From Microbispora bryophytorum (lineage in GTDB: Bacteria > Actinomycetota > Actinomycetes > Streptosporangiales > Streptosporangiaceae): DNA of 64,000 bases. Of this stretch, positions 1 through 7,466 are shown piece after piece. The number at the start of each line of letters is the position of its first letter. Positions within the stretch are counted from its first letter, which is position 1. The notes beneath the pieces were generated by a model, which had not been told where the DNA came from, made no database searches, and saw nothing but the letters and a program-made list of their open reading frames with translations. The stretch covers positions 372,001-436,000 of the forward strand of contig NZ_VIRL01000001.1 in assembly GCF_006874465.1 (NCBI RefSeq), read 5' to 3'. The translations under genes and the position numbers were made by a program.

Positions 1-80
1 GCGTCCATCTTGCCGTGCCCGGGCTCCCGTCTTCGCCAGGTTGTGCGGGAGACGGGCCGTACGTCGGGCATCATGGCTGT

Positions 81-1013
81 GTGAGGAAAGCAGCCGCGAT
101 TCCCCTGTCCATCCTCGGCCTCGGCGTGGCCGGTATCGGCTACGCCTCGGTGATCGAGCGAAACTGGTTCCGGCTGCGCCGGTTCGACGTCCCCGTCCTG
201 GCTCCCGGCCAGCGGCCGGTCCGGATCCTGCAGATCTCCGACCTGCACCTCACCCCCCGGCGCCACCGGCTGATCGAGTGGGTGCGTTCGCTGGCCTCCC
301 TCGACCCCGATCTCGTCGTGAACACGGGCGACACGCTGGCACACCCCGACGCGGTCGAGTCGTACATGTACGCCGTGGAGCCATTGCTCGACCGGCCGGG
401 TCTGTTCGTCTACGGCTCCAACGACATGTACGCCCCCCGGCCGAAGAACCCCGTCCGCTATTTGTGGCGCACGTCCAAGGGGGACCCCCGGCAGCACGTG
501 CCGAACCTGCCATGGGATGAGCTGGGCGCGGCGATGCGGGAGGCCGGCTGGCTGGACATGAACAACGCGACGGCCCGCCTTAAGGTGGCCGATCTCGACG
601 TCCATGTGGGCGGCATCCACGACTCCCACATCGACCGGGACCGATACGACGAGATCGCGGGCCAGGCTCCCGTGGACGCCGACCTGCGGCTCGGCGTCAT
701 GCACTCGCCCGAGCCGCGCAACATGTCCCGCTTCGCCCAGGACGGGTATCAAGTGCTGCTGGCCGGGCACACCCACGGCGGACAGCTGTGCATTCCGTTC
801 TACGGCGCCCTGGTGACCAACTGCGGCATCGACCGCGCCCGCGTCAAGGGCTTGAGCAGGCACGAGAGCGCCTGGCTGCACGTCTCGGCGGGACTCGGAA
901 CCTCGCCGTACGCGCCCGCTCGCTTCGCCTGCCCGCCCGAGGCGACCCTGCTGACGCTCGTCCCCCGCCGCCCTGTCGTGCCGGATGACACAAGCAGCCG
1001 CAAAGTCCGCTAG
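81..1013 (+). CDS. Membrane-anchored metallophosphoesterase (YkuE/calcineurin-like)
   Basis: Calcineurin-like phosphoesterase of about 310 residues. The metal-binding motifs appear in order: D-L-H near residue 55, T-G-D-T near 83, G-S-N-D near 110 (the usual G-N-H-D has lost its His), M-H-S-P near 212 and G-H-T-H-G-G near 233. A hydrophobic N-terminal stretch suggests a signal anchor facing the outside. The family includes enzymes acting on lipid or envelope phosphoesters; the substrate here is unknown. GTG at 81 is preferred because it starts right at the anchor; an in-frame GTG at 15 would add 22 poorly coding residues. It ends 35 nt before the tRNA and looks like ordinary chromosomal DNA. 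Confidence 0.88.
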   Translation: MRKAAAIPLSILGLGVAGIGYASVIERNWFRLRRFDVPVLAPGQRPVRILQISDLHLTPRRHRLIEWVRSLASLDPDLVVNTGDTLAHPDAVESYMYAVEPLLDRPGLFVYGSNDMYAPRPKNPVRYLWRTSKGDPRQHVPNLPWDELGAAMREAGWLDMNNATARLKVADLDVHVGGIHDSHIDRDRYDEIAGQAPVDADLRLGVMHSPEPRNMSRFAQDGYQVLLAGHTHGGQLCIPFYGALVTNCGIDRARVKGLSRHESAWLHVSAGLGTSPYAPARFACPPEATLLTLVPRRPVVPDDTSSRKVR

Positions 1014-1048
1014 ACTTGCCGAGGCGCAGGACGAAAAGTCCAAGCGAC

Positions 1049-1125
1049 CGGGGTGTAGCGCAGCTTGGCAGCGCGCTTCGTTCGGGACGAAGAGGCCGTG
1101 GGTTCAAATCCCGCCACCCCGACCA
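1049..1125 (+). tRNA. tRNA-Pro (anticodon CGG)
   Basis: A 77-nt cloverleaf. The acceptor arms CGGGGTG (1049-1055) and CACCCCG pair, the anticodon stem CTTCG/CGAAG encloses loop TTCGGGA giving anticodon CGG, the T-loop reads GGTTCAAATCCC, and discriminator A is followed by an encoded CCA. The tRNA 3' end is a common integration site for actinobacterial elements, and the DNA to its right looks accessory. I found no second copy of the 3' end in the window. Confidence 0.96.
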
Positions 1126-1139
1126 TGTAGTTGCAGGTC

Positions 1140-1175
1140 AAGGGCCTGATCGCTGGAGATAGCGATCAGGCCCTT
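1140..1175 (+). terminator. Perfect 15-bp hairpin after tRNA-Pro
   Basis: AAGGGCCTGATCGCT and its exact reverse complement are separated by a 6-nt loop (GGAGAT), 14 nt after the tRNA. The 3' side continues TTGATCGTTCGTT, moderately T-rich. It probably ends the tRNA transcript and is symmetric enough to work in both directions. Confidence 0.8.
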
Positions 1176-1185
1176 GATCGTTCGT

Positions 1186-1783
1186 TAGCGTGGCGTTAGT
1201 GGTTTGAACCCGATCACGTAGCCGTTAGCAACCCCAGGCAGCCCTAAGAATCATCCGGCCCTACGCCCGATTGAACCTCGGCTCCCAGGCCTCCGATGCG
1301 AGATCCGTTAGCTCTACAGGCCTGCCCGCGCCGCCCGGTCATGCCGGCGCTGCCCGACCCAACTCGCAGGTGGATAGATCCTCGTCGCCGACGTCTTTGT
1401 GGGACGTACGGTCTACGCTGTTGTCTGGCAGCTGTCCCGGAGCCTGCCCACCTTCGCTCCAGCCGGGCGCAGGGGACCGCGTGCGGAACAGCGGCGATAT
1501 GGCTTCCCAGGTCGATCTGAACAGGCCCCAAACAAGATCGCTGTCCCTCAAGCAAGATCAGACACTCTGCCGTACGTCTGCTGAAGGACGTGCTCGTCCA
1601 TGACGACGGTTCCTCTAAACGACCCAGGCGACGGCACCATCAAGCCTGCTCTCAGCCTGGATCCTGGATTGACCGGCCGAGCGCGCTTCCAGCTCATCCA
1701 ACTGACGTAGGTGGAGACCGGCATAATGTCGTACCTGAGCATTACCATGGCCGACAGTGCTTCCAGTCGGAAAGAGGCAATGG
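1186..1783. other. 598-bp gap with no convincing gene
   Basis: No open frame here has actinobacterial codon bias, a ribosome binding site or a recognisable domain. The first part carries several GTTAG words (near 1185, 1195, 1223 and 1307). No integrase gene is present, although this is where a tRNA-integrated element would often carry one. The right end supplies the leader of the OLD nuclease gene. Confidence 0.5.
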
Positions 1784-4144
1784 ATGCTCATCACCGCCGT
1801 CTTCATCCGCTTCTTCCGCTCGTTCAACTTCGACTACCTGCGCAAGGCTCACGAGGGCTTCAGCCCAGATCCATGGGATGCCCTGGAGTCAGATGACTTG
1901 CAGTACCCCTTCGTGAAGGTGCCGCTCGAAGCGACTGTCACCACCGTGGTCGGAGCCAACGAGTCAGGCAAGAGTCAATTGCTCTCCGCGATCAAACACG
2001 CGCTCACCGGGCAAGGAATTGAGCGCGGAGACTTCTGCCGTTACTCGCAGTTTTTTACCGTGAACAAGTCAATGGCATTTCCCGACTTCGGACTCGAATT
2101 CAAGGGACTGAACCAGAACGAACGGGACACGTTGGCCAAGTCTTGCAAGACAACATTCGATGAAGAAGTTAACACCTTCACGATGTTTCGGATCAACGGC
2201 AAAGATCCGGTCGTCTACATCCCCCAGGATGGCAAGTGGGCTCTGCACCCCGTTCAGGACCGTAAGGCATTCAACGCTATCTTGCCTCGATGGTTCGAAA
2301 TTGACGCGAGTGTCGCACTGCCAGAGAGCGTACCAATCAAGTACCTAGCCGAGGCAAAAACCTCGGTGCAGACCGGACCACGCAAGCAGCGCTATTCGTT
2401 CCTCAACCTGGTTATGGAGAATGCCCAATCATTGTTCGGCGGCTCCGTCGAGCAGGTCGCCCCAGCCCCGCCCGCGCTCACGACCGCTTTCGCAGCTGCG
2501 AGCGAGCCGACCGATGAGCATGATCGTCAACTCGCCCTTGCAGACGACCTACTGCTGAAGGTAGCCAAAATCAACCGAACGGCCTTCCAGGAGCTCATGA
2601 AGGCCGTTGAAGCCGGTCGAGACGGCTTCGCCAACGGCGTCGTCGAGCAGATGAACCGTGCGTTAGCCGCATCGCTCAACTTTCCCAAGTGGTGGTCCCA
2701 GGACCATCACTTCCGACTGCTGCTCACCCTACGGGACCAAGATCTCGTCTTCACTATCCGGGACCGCACCGGCACGGAGTACTCTGCCGACGAGCGCAGC
2801 GGCGGACTGAAATACTTCCTGAGCTACTTCGTGCAGTATCTCGCCCACGAGCCGCCGAAGTCGGGCGTCCGCGAGATACTTCTGATGGATGAGCCGGATG
2901 CCTATCTGTCGAGCACCGGTCAACAGGATCTACTGCGCATCTTCGAGGACTTCGCCAACCCTCAAAATCCCGATCGTCAACCGTGCCAAGTCGTCTACGT
3001 GACGCACTCGCCGTTTCTGATCGATAAAAATCATGGTGAGCGTATCCGTGTTCTCGAGAAAGGCGAGGGCGACGAGGGTACCCGTGTCGTACGCAACGCC
3101 GCCCGAAATCACTACGAGCCACTGCGCTCGGCGTTTGGCAGCTTTGTGGCTGAGACGACCTTCATCAGCAACTGTAATCTGATGCTGGAGGGCATGTCTG
3201 ATCAGGTCATATTGGCTGGTATGTCCGCGCGGCTGCGCCGGCAGACGACTACGTCAATGGACAACCTCGACCTCAACACGTTGACGCTCGTACCGGCTGG
3301 GTCAGCCCCTCACATCCCTTACCTCGTGTATCTCGCTCGGGGCCGGGATGTTGATCGGCCCGCAGTGATTGTCATGCTTGACAGCGACGCTTCCGGGGAT
3401 CAGGCGGTTAAGGCGCTCAAGAAGGGCCCTAACGGCAAACCGGTAATTGATGACAGATTCATCCTGCAGCTGGGCGAGCTGCCGCAGGAGGCTCTCACGA
3501 GCACGTTCCCAAGTGGTGTGGTGGCGATTGAGGACCTCGTTCCACTTCCCATCGCCATCGCGGCGGTCAAGCACTATGCCGAGGAGTTCTTGGACTCCAA
3601 GGAGGCGGCTGCGTTGGGGAGCCTTGATCCCGATGACGTGATCTTCGAGGACTGTTCCGGAACCCACGACGCTTTGGAGAAGGCGGCTGCAGCGAGGGTC
3701 GAAGGATTTCACCTAGACAAGGTTGGCTTCGCCCGAAGTGTCGTGGACGTCATCGGCCACGACGACAAGCTCGCCGAAGCGGCAGCAATTATGGACGGCA
3801 ATTTCCGGGTCCTCTTTCGTGAACTCGGCCGTCGGCAACGACAGGCGACGCGAGAGATCGCTACAGAGCGGATCAGCGCCAAGATCAAACGCCTAAAACG
3901 GTCATTCCTGATAGATCACCCAACAGGTGCTACCCGCGAGCAGGCCGCGCTTTTGCTTGAGGATATCGAGGCGGGACTCGACAACTCGGCAGAAGCCGAG
4001 GAAGTCAAAGGGCAGATCCGGAAGATACGGCGCCAGTTCGAACTCGACGACGAACCGATCGAGCCGATCGCAGACTATGAGGACTTTCGGGAAGCACTGG
4101 AGACACTGGTGTACCGGCAACTCAACGGAGTTCAGGAGCCGTAG
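1784..4144 (+). CDS. OLD-family ATP-dependent nuclease (AAA ATPase + TOPRIM)
   Basis: Predicted ATP-driven endonuclease of about 786 residues. The N-terminal SMC/ABC-like half has Walker A G-A-N-E-S-G-K-S (residues ~55-62), a Walker B/signature region L-L-M-D-E-P-D-A-Y-L-S (~365) and a switch-like V-T-H-S-P (~405). The C-terminal half has the TOPRIM glutamate in L-E-G-M-S-D (~466) and the D-S-D acidic motif (~530). ATG 1784 is chosen because AAAGAGG lies 6 nt upstream; an in-frame GTG at 1757 has no such site. Its visibly lower GC and mixed codon use differ from the neighbours and suggest transfer. No adjacent partner of Gabija (GajB) or PARIS (AriB) type is seen, so it is best read as a stand-alone OLD defence nuclease. 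The family call is secure; the biological role is inferred. Confidence 0.85.
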   Translation: MLITAVFIRFFRSFNFDYLRKAHEGFSPDPWDALESDDLQYPFVKVPLEATVTTVVGANESGKSQLLSAIKHALTGQGIERGDFCRYSQFFTVNKSMAFPDFGLEFKGLNQNERDTLAKSCKTTFDEEVNTFTMFRINGKDPVVYIPQDGKWALHPVQDRKAFNAILPRWFEIDASVALPESVPIKYLAEAKTSVQTGPRKQRYSFLNLVMENAQSLFGGSVEQVAPAPPALTTAFAAASEPTDEHDRQLALADDLLLKVAKINRTAFQELMKAVEAGRDGFANGVVEQMNRALAASLNFPKWWSQDHHFRLLLTLRDQDLVFTIRDRTGTEYSADERSGGLKYFLSYFVQYLAHEPPKSGVREILLMDEPDAYLSSTGQQDLLRIFEDFANPQNPDRQPCQVVYVTHSPFLIDKNHGERIRVLEKGEGDEGTRVVRNAARNHYEPLRSAFGSFVAETTFISNCNLMLEGMSDQVILAGMSARLRRQTTTSMDNLDLNTLTLVPAGSAPHIPYLVYLARGRDVDRPAVIVMLDSDASGDQAVKALKKGPNGKPVIDDRFILQLGELPQEALTSTFPSGVVAIEDLVPLPIAIAAVKHYAEEFLDSKEAAALGSLDPDDVIFEDCSGTHDALEKAAAARVEGFHLDKVGFARSVVDVIGHDDKLAEAAAIMDGNFRVLFRELGRRQRQATREIATERISAKIKRLKRSFLIDHPTGATREQAALLLEDIEAGLDNSAEAEEVKGQIRKIRRQFELDDEPIEPIADYEDFREALETLVYRQLNGVQEP

Positions 4145-4198
4145 CACCCGGCCCCAGCACGCAGCTCTGCAACCTGCGCGGGTGCGGCCACGATGCAT

Positions 4199-4238
4199 GG
4201 GAGTCGCGTCCATGCGCGCCGGCATGGACGCGACTCCC
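4199..4238. terminator. Bidirectional terminator, 16-bp perfect inverted repeat
   Basis: GGGAGTCGCGTCCATG at 4199-4214 is exactly complementary to 4223-4238 with an 8-nt loop. It lies between the convergent OLD nuclease and HTH genes, so it likely ends both transcripts. No long T tract is present, as usual in high-GC actinobacteria. Confidence 0.8.
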
Positions 4239-4242
4239 AAGA

Positions 4243-4461
4243 TCAACTGACTCGATCGCCCGTCTCCGCCCCGAGAACTTTCATGAGGTCGGCGGTGCAG
4301 ACACGGTAGAGGTCGCCGATACGGATGATGCGAACGGGGAACTCTCCGTCACGTGCAAGTTGGTAGGCCTTCGACCGGCCGATGCCGAGGGCACGGGCAG
4401 CGGTCATCAGGTCGATCGTGGGCGGCAGGTCCTGTAGATCGCGGAATGTCATCGACTTCAT
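4243..4461 (-). CDS. Small HTH DNA-binding protein (excisionase/AlpA-like)
   Basis: A 72-residue protein that is essentially one winged helix-turn-helix of the HTH_17/MerR-like type. L-M-T-A-A-R-A-L-G-I-G-R-S-K-A-Y-Q-L-A forms the helix-turn-helix and F-P-V-R-I-I-R-I-G the wing. Such proteins act as excisionases or as local regulators of mobile elements. It overlaps the methyltransferase stop by ATGA, with GGGAGG about 6 nt upstream, so it is the last gene of a three-gene minus operon. No integrase is nearby, so an excision role is only a possibility. Confidence 0.75.
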   Translation of the reverse strand: MKSMTFRDLQDLPPTIDLMTAARALGIGRSKAYQLARDGEFPVRIIRIGDLYRVCTADLMKVLGAETGDRVS

Positions 4462-5468
4462 CGCATGCCTCCCGATGCCGCTCCAGCCTCTCGGATCCTC
4501 GCGCCAGCAAGTTGGATGAACGGTGCGTGCAGTTCGATACCGGCGAACTTCCGGCCGAGTTGCCGGGCGGCAATGCCGGTGGTGCCGCTGCCGGTGAACG
4601 GGTCCAGGACGGTGCCGCCAGGACGGCAGCCGGCGGCAATCGCCGTCAACGGGATGTCGATCGGGAATGCCGCGAAGTGCGCCGCCCGCAGTGGCCGGGT
4701 GGGGAGCGACCAGACGTCCCCGGGGTTCCTGCCGTTGGGGTGCGCCACGGCATGCCGCTCACCCGTGGGCCGCATCGCCGTGCCATGCTGCGGGCCGGCC
4801 GAGTCTTCCCCGTACTTGCCCGTCGGGGGCCAGGCCGTTGTGATGCTGTTCGGCTTGTTGCCCCCGGCTCGTGCCCGTCTGCTGACCGGGCGGTCGCCGG
4901 TGTAGGGCTGACGGACTGGATCTAGGTCGAACCAGTACCGCTGCTGCTTGACGAGCAGGAAGATCAGCTCGTACCGGTTGGACACCCGGTCGCGGACGGA
5001 CTGCGGCATCGCGTTCGGCTTACTCCACACGATCGCGTTGCGAAGGATCCAGCCGCCCTCCTGCAGGGCGAAGGCGACCCGCCACGGCATGCCGAGCAGG
5101 TTCTTCGGCGGCACGGTCAGCCGGGCCTTGGGTCGTACCTCGGGCTGGCGCGGGTTGTAGTCCTTGCCGCGGGACCACCCATCGGAGTTGGCCGCGTAGC
5201 AGTCTCCAAGGTTCAGCCAGAAGGTGCCGTCCTCGGCCAGTACCCGGCGGGCCTCGGCGCAGGTGGCCCGCAGGGTGTCGACGTAGTCCTCCGGCGTGGG
5301 CTCCTGCCTGTACTGGCCCTCGCAGTAGTTCCGCAGGCCCCAGTAGGGCGGGCTGGTGACGATGCAGTCCACCGAGCCCTCGTCCATCTCGGCCAGCACC
5401 TCGCGCGCGTCCCCGTGGTAGAGCGCCGCGTGCCCGTCATGCCAGTACGGCTCACGTAGCCCGCTCAT
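4458..5468 (-). CDS. Site-specific DNA methyltransferase (beta class, N4-C or N6-A)
   Basis: About 336 residues. Catalytic motif IV T-S-P-P-Y-W-G-L-R (residues 38-46) precedes the AdoMet-binding motif D-P-F-T-G-S-G-T-T (~289-297), the beta-class order. The S-P-P-Y form is frequent in N4-cytosine enzymes, but N6-adenine cannot be excluded. The start at 5468 is fixed by an ATGA overlap with the upstream acetyltransferase; an in-frame start at 5498 would lie inside that gene. No restriction endonuclease is adjacent, so it may be an orphan phage/ICE-type enzyme. A link to the DrmAB module 12 kb away is conceivable but unsupported by position. Confidence 0.88.
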   Translation of the reverse strand: MSGLREPYWHDGHAALYHGDAREVLAEMDEGSVDCIVTSPPYWGLRNYCEGQYRQEPTPEDYVDTLRATCAEARRVLAEDGTFWLNLGDCYAANSDGWSRGKDYNPRQPEVRPKARLTVPPKNLLGMPWRVAFALQEGGWILRNAIVWSKPNAMPQSVRDRVSNRYELIFLLVKQQRYWFDLDPVRQPYTGDRPVSRRARAGGNKPNSITTAWPPTGKYGEDSAGPQHGTAMRPTGERHAVAHPNGRNPGDVWSLPTRPLRAAHFAAFPIDIPLTAIAAGCRPGGTVLDPFTGSGTTGIAARQLGRKFAGIELHAPFIQLAGARIREAGAASGGMR

Positions 5469-5983
5469 CGGCGTCCCCCGACGGCCCGGATCGCCCACAG
5501 GACGCGGGCGACGTCACCGGCTCGACCGGCGGTGTCCCACCACCCGAAGGGCCTGGGAACGACGCGGAACCCGGCGTCCCACAGGTCGGTGCCGGACTCC
5601 TCGATATGGGTGTAGGCGATCAGGCGCCGGTAACCCATCTCGCGGACCAGAGGCCAGACGGCACCGAGCAGCGCTCGACTGGCATCGGATGTGCCGTCGG
5701 TGGCCAGGGCGAGGACCTCGGCGGTGTCGCCGTCGTCGAAGGCCCACGCAGTGGGCCAGCCGATGAGCACGACACCAATGAGCGTGCCGTCACCGCTCTG
5801 GGCACCGAGAACGAACGCGGCACCGGCCGGCGAAGCGAGGTGGGGCTGGGTCCAGGCGATGAATGCCCGCGCGGTCTGAATTGGCACCGGCGAAATCACC
5901 AGCCCGCGATTCTCCAGACGCTCCGGGCTGTTCAGGCCCTCGCACTCGTTGGCGATTGTCTTCTTGTCATTCCTGCTTTCCAT
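5465..5983 (-). CDS. XF1762-like GNAT acetyltransferase
   Basis: 172-residue protein resembling the phage- and ICE-associated XF1762 family of GNAT-like proteins. Supporting parts are an A-F-V-L-G-A core strand followed by I-G-V-V-L-I-G-W-P, a conserved helix segment R-A-L-L-G-A-V-W-P-L-V-R-E-M-G-Y-R-R, then Y-T-H-I-E-E-S-G and a G-F-R-V turn. The substrate is unknown; phage relatives commonly sit beside DNA-modification genes, as here. It is the first gene of the operon with the methyltransferase (ATGA overlap). No clear Shine-Dalgarno sequence precedes ATG 5983, so the start is less certain than the family. Confidence 0.68.
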   Translation of the reverse strand: MESRNDKKTIANECEGLNSPERLENRGLVISPVPIQTARAFIAWTQPHLASPAGAAFVLGAQSGDGTLIGVVLIGWPTAWAFDDGDTAEVLALATDGTSDASRALLGAVWPLVREMGYRRLIAYTHIEESGTDLWDAGFRVVPRPFGWWDTAGRAGDVARVLWAIRAVGGRR

Positions 5984-6068
5984 CGTCTAGTCGGAACACG
6001 TTTCTCCGGATGCGTACGCCACCGGTCCGCCGGGCGGTCCGAGGCGCATGACTAGGGATAACCAGCGG

Positions 6069-6211
6069 CTCAGAGAGCCCTCAGATGGCGATCCCTCAGA
6101 GCCGGATCTGAGCCGGGAGACGCCGACACTGAACAACTCAGAGGTCCCGGGCGGCGGATTATGCGAAAACTCTGCGGCGGAACCCTGAATCAGCTATGAG
6201 CAAATTCTGAG
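6069..6211. promoter_or_regulatory. Cluster of six CTCAGA/TCTGAG words before the conjugation operon
   Basis: CTCAGA occurs at 6069, 6080, 6095 and 6137, and its complement TCTGAG at 6107 and 6206, all within 143 bp of the gap between the divergent acetyltransferase and T4SS operons. The copies at 6095 and 6107 face each other as an inverted pair. This density is far above chance for a hexamer and suggests an operator array or iterons. The binding protein is unknown; the HTH protein at 4243-4461 is one candidate. Confidence 0.45.
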
Positions 6212-6266
6212 GCGGTGCGTAGACCAGTTTTCGAGACCAACGGTTCCGCTCGGACTGGAGCAAGAA

Positions 6267-7466
6267 ATGAGCACCCATCCCGTCACCGCTTCCCCGCTGG
6301 ACACCGCGGAGACCTCGTTCCGGCTGCTTACGACAGGGCCGGGCGCGCTGTCCCTGAACTGCACCACGCTCGCCCCCGCACTCCCCAGAGGCGAAATGAA
6401 CCTCGCGGAGCTGCGGATGCTGCTCACCAGCCGGCATGTCAGCGGCGAGACGCGTGACGCCGTCTGGCGGGAGCTGGTCACACGAGCACGGGTGCGTAAG
6501 GGAGCGTGGACGGTCGCCGCCGTCGGCATGGCGATGCCCGCCCTGCGCGTGATCGCCGCGGCGCTCACCCGTGACCTTCCCTACGGGGACCCTGCCGACG
6601 TCGACTCCGAAGTCCTGTCCGGCTACCTGCGTGCCCTCCGCCGGCTGGACCTGGACACCACGGACGTACGCGCCCGGCTGTGCCAGGCCGCGCGATGCGC
6701 GGGCGAGCGCGCCGTACGGCACATCGTCTCGGCGGCCGAGCGGCGGCGACTACCGGAGGAGTCTCCTCCGCGCCAACGTCCCCAGCCCTGTCCCGAGCTC
6801 GTGCTGGCCGACTCGGTGGCCCTCGGCGTGCTCAGCGAGCAGGACGCCGAACTGATCCTCCTGACCCGGCTGGGCGGCATGCCGCTGCGGCAACCGCCCG
6901 GCGCGACTCCCCCTCCCCCTGCTTCCTCAGTGGTTGAGGAAGCGCCTACGGCTTCCGCGCGGAGCCAGGGAACTCCGGATGCATCAACCGCAACCGACCC
7001 GAAGGGAGGCAGGGACACTACCCCTGGCTCCGCGCGGATTTCCTCCCGCCCTCAGCCTTCTGCCGCTCGCGGTACCACCCCGGCCGCTCGCCGCTGGAAT
7101 GTGCTGCCGTACGGCAGGTTGCGGCAGCGGGCGGCACGAGTGATCGGTTTCCGCGTCCTGCCGATGCTGGCCGGCGCGGTGCCGTTCGTTGCCGCCGCGG
7201 CAACCAGCGCCCTGGCCTCGTCGGTCATCGCCGCTCCGTCGGATCTGAACACGGTCTTCACCAACCTGCGGAACTGGCTGATCGGCCTGCTGGCGACGCT
7301 GGCCACGCTGATGCTGACCCTCGGCGGGCTCCGCTACCTGGTGGCGGGCGGCGACCCCGGCGAGGTCCAGAAGGCCAAGGCGGCGTTGAAGGCCGCCGCC
7401 TTCGGCTACGCGCTGGCCATCCTGGCCCCGCTGTTCGTGAGCATCCTCAAGCGCATCGTGGGGTGA
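6267..7466 (+). CDS. VirB2/TrbC-like pilin domain protein with long N-terminal extension
   Basis: 399 residues. The last ~100 residues look like a VirB2/TrbC pilin: a hydrophobic segment near 305-325, then two membrane helices around 335-395 separated by a short G-G-D-P-G-E-V-Q-K-A-K loop. The ~250-residue N-terminal part is Arg/Ala-rich and cytoplasmic-looking, with a Pro/Ser/Thr-rich linker near 210-275, and I do not recognise it. It is the first gene of the T4SS operon, its stop overlapping the next start as GTGA. It probably forms the transenvelope or pilus component of the transfer channel; the extended form seems to be an actinobacterial variant. Confidence 0.7.
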   Translation: MSTHPVTASPLDTAETSFRLLTTGPGALSLNCTTLAPALPRGEMNLAELRMLLTSRHVSGETRDAVWRELVTRARVRKGAWTVAAVGMAMPALRVIAAALTRDLPYGDPADVDSEVLSGYLRALRRLDLDTTDVRARLCQAARCAGERAVRHIVSAAERRRLPEESPPRQRPQPCPELVLADSVALGVLSEQDAELILLTRLGGMPLRQPPGATPPPPASSVVEEAPTASARSQGTPDASTATDPKGGRDTTPGSARISSRPQPSAARGTTPAARRWNVLPYGRLRQRAARVIGFRVLPMLAGAVPFVAAAATSALASSVIAAPSDLNTVFTNLRNWLIGLLATLATLMLTLGGLRYLVAGGDPGEVQKAKAALKAAAFGYALAILAPLFVSILKRIVG

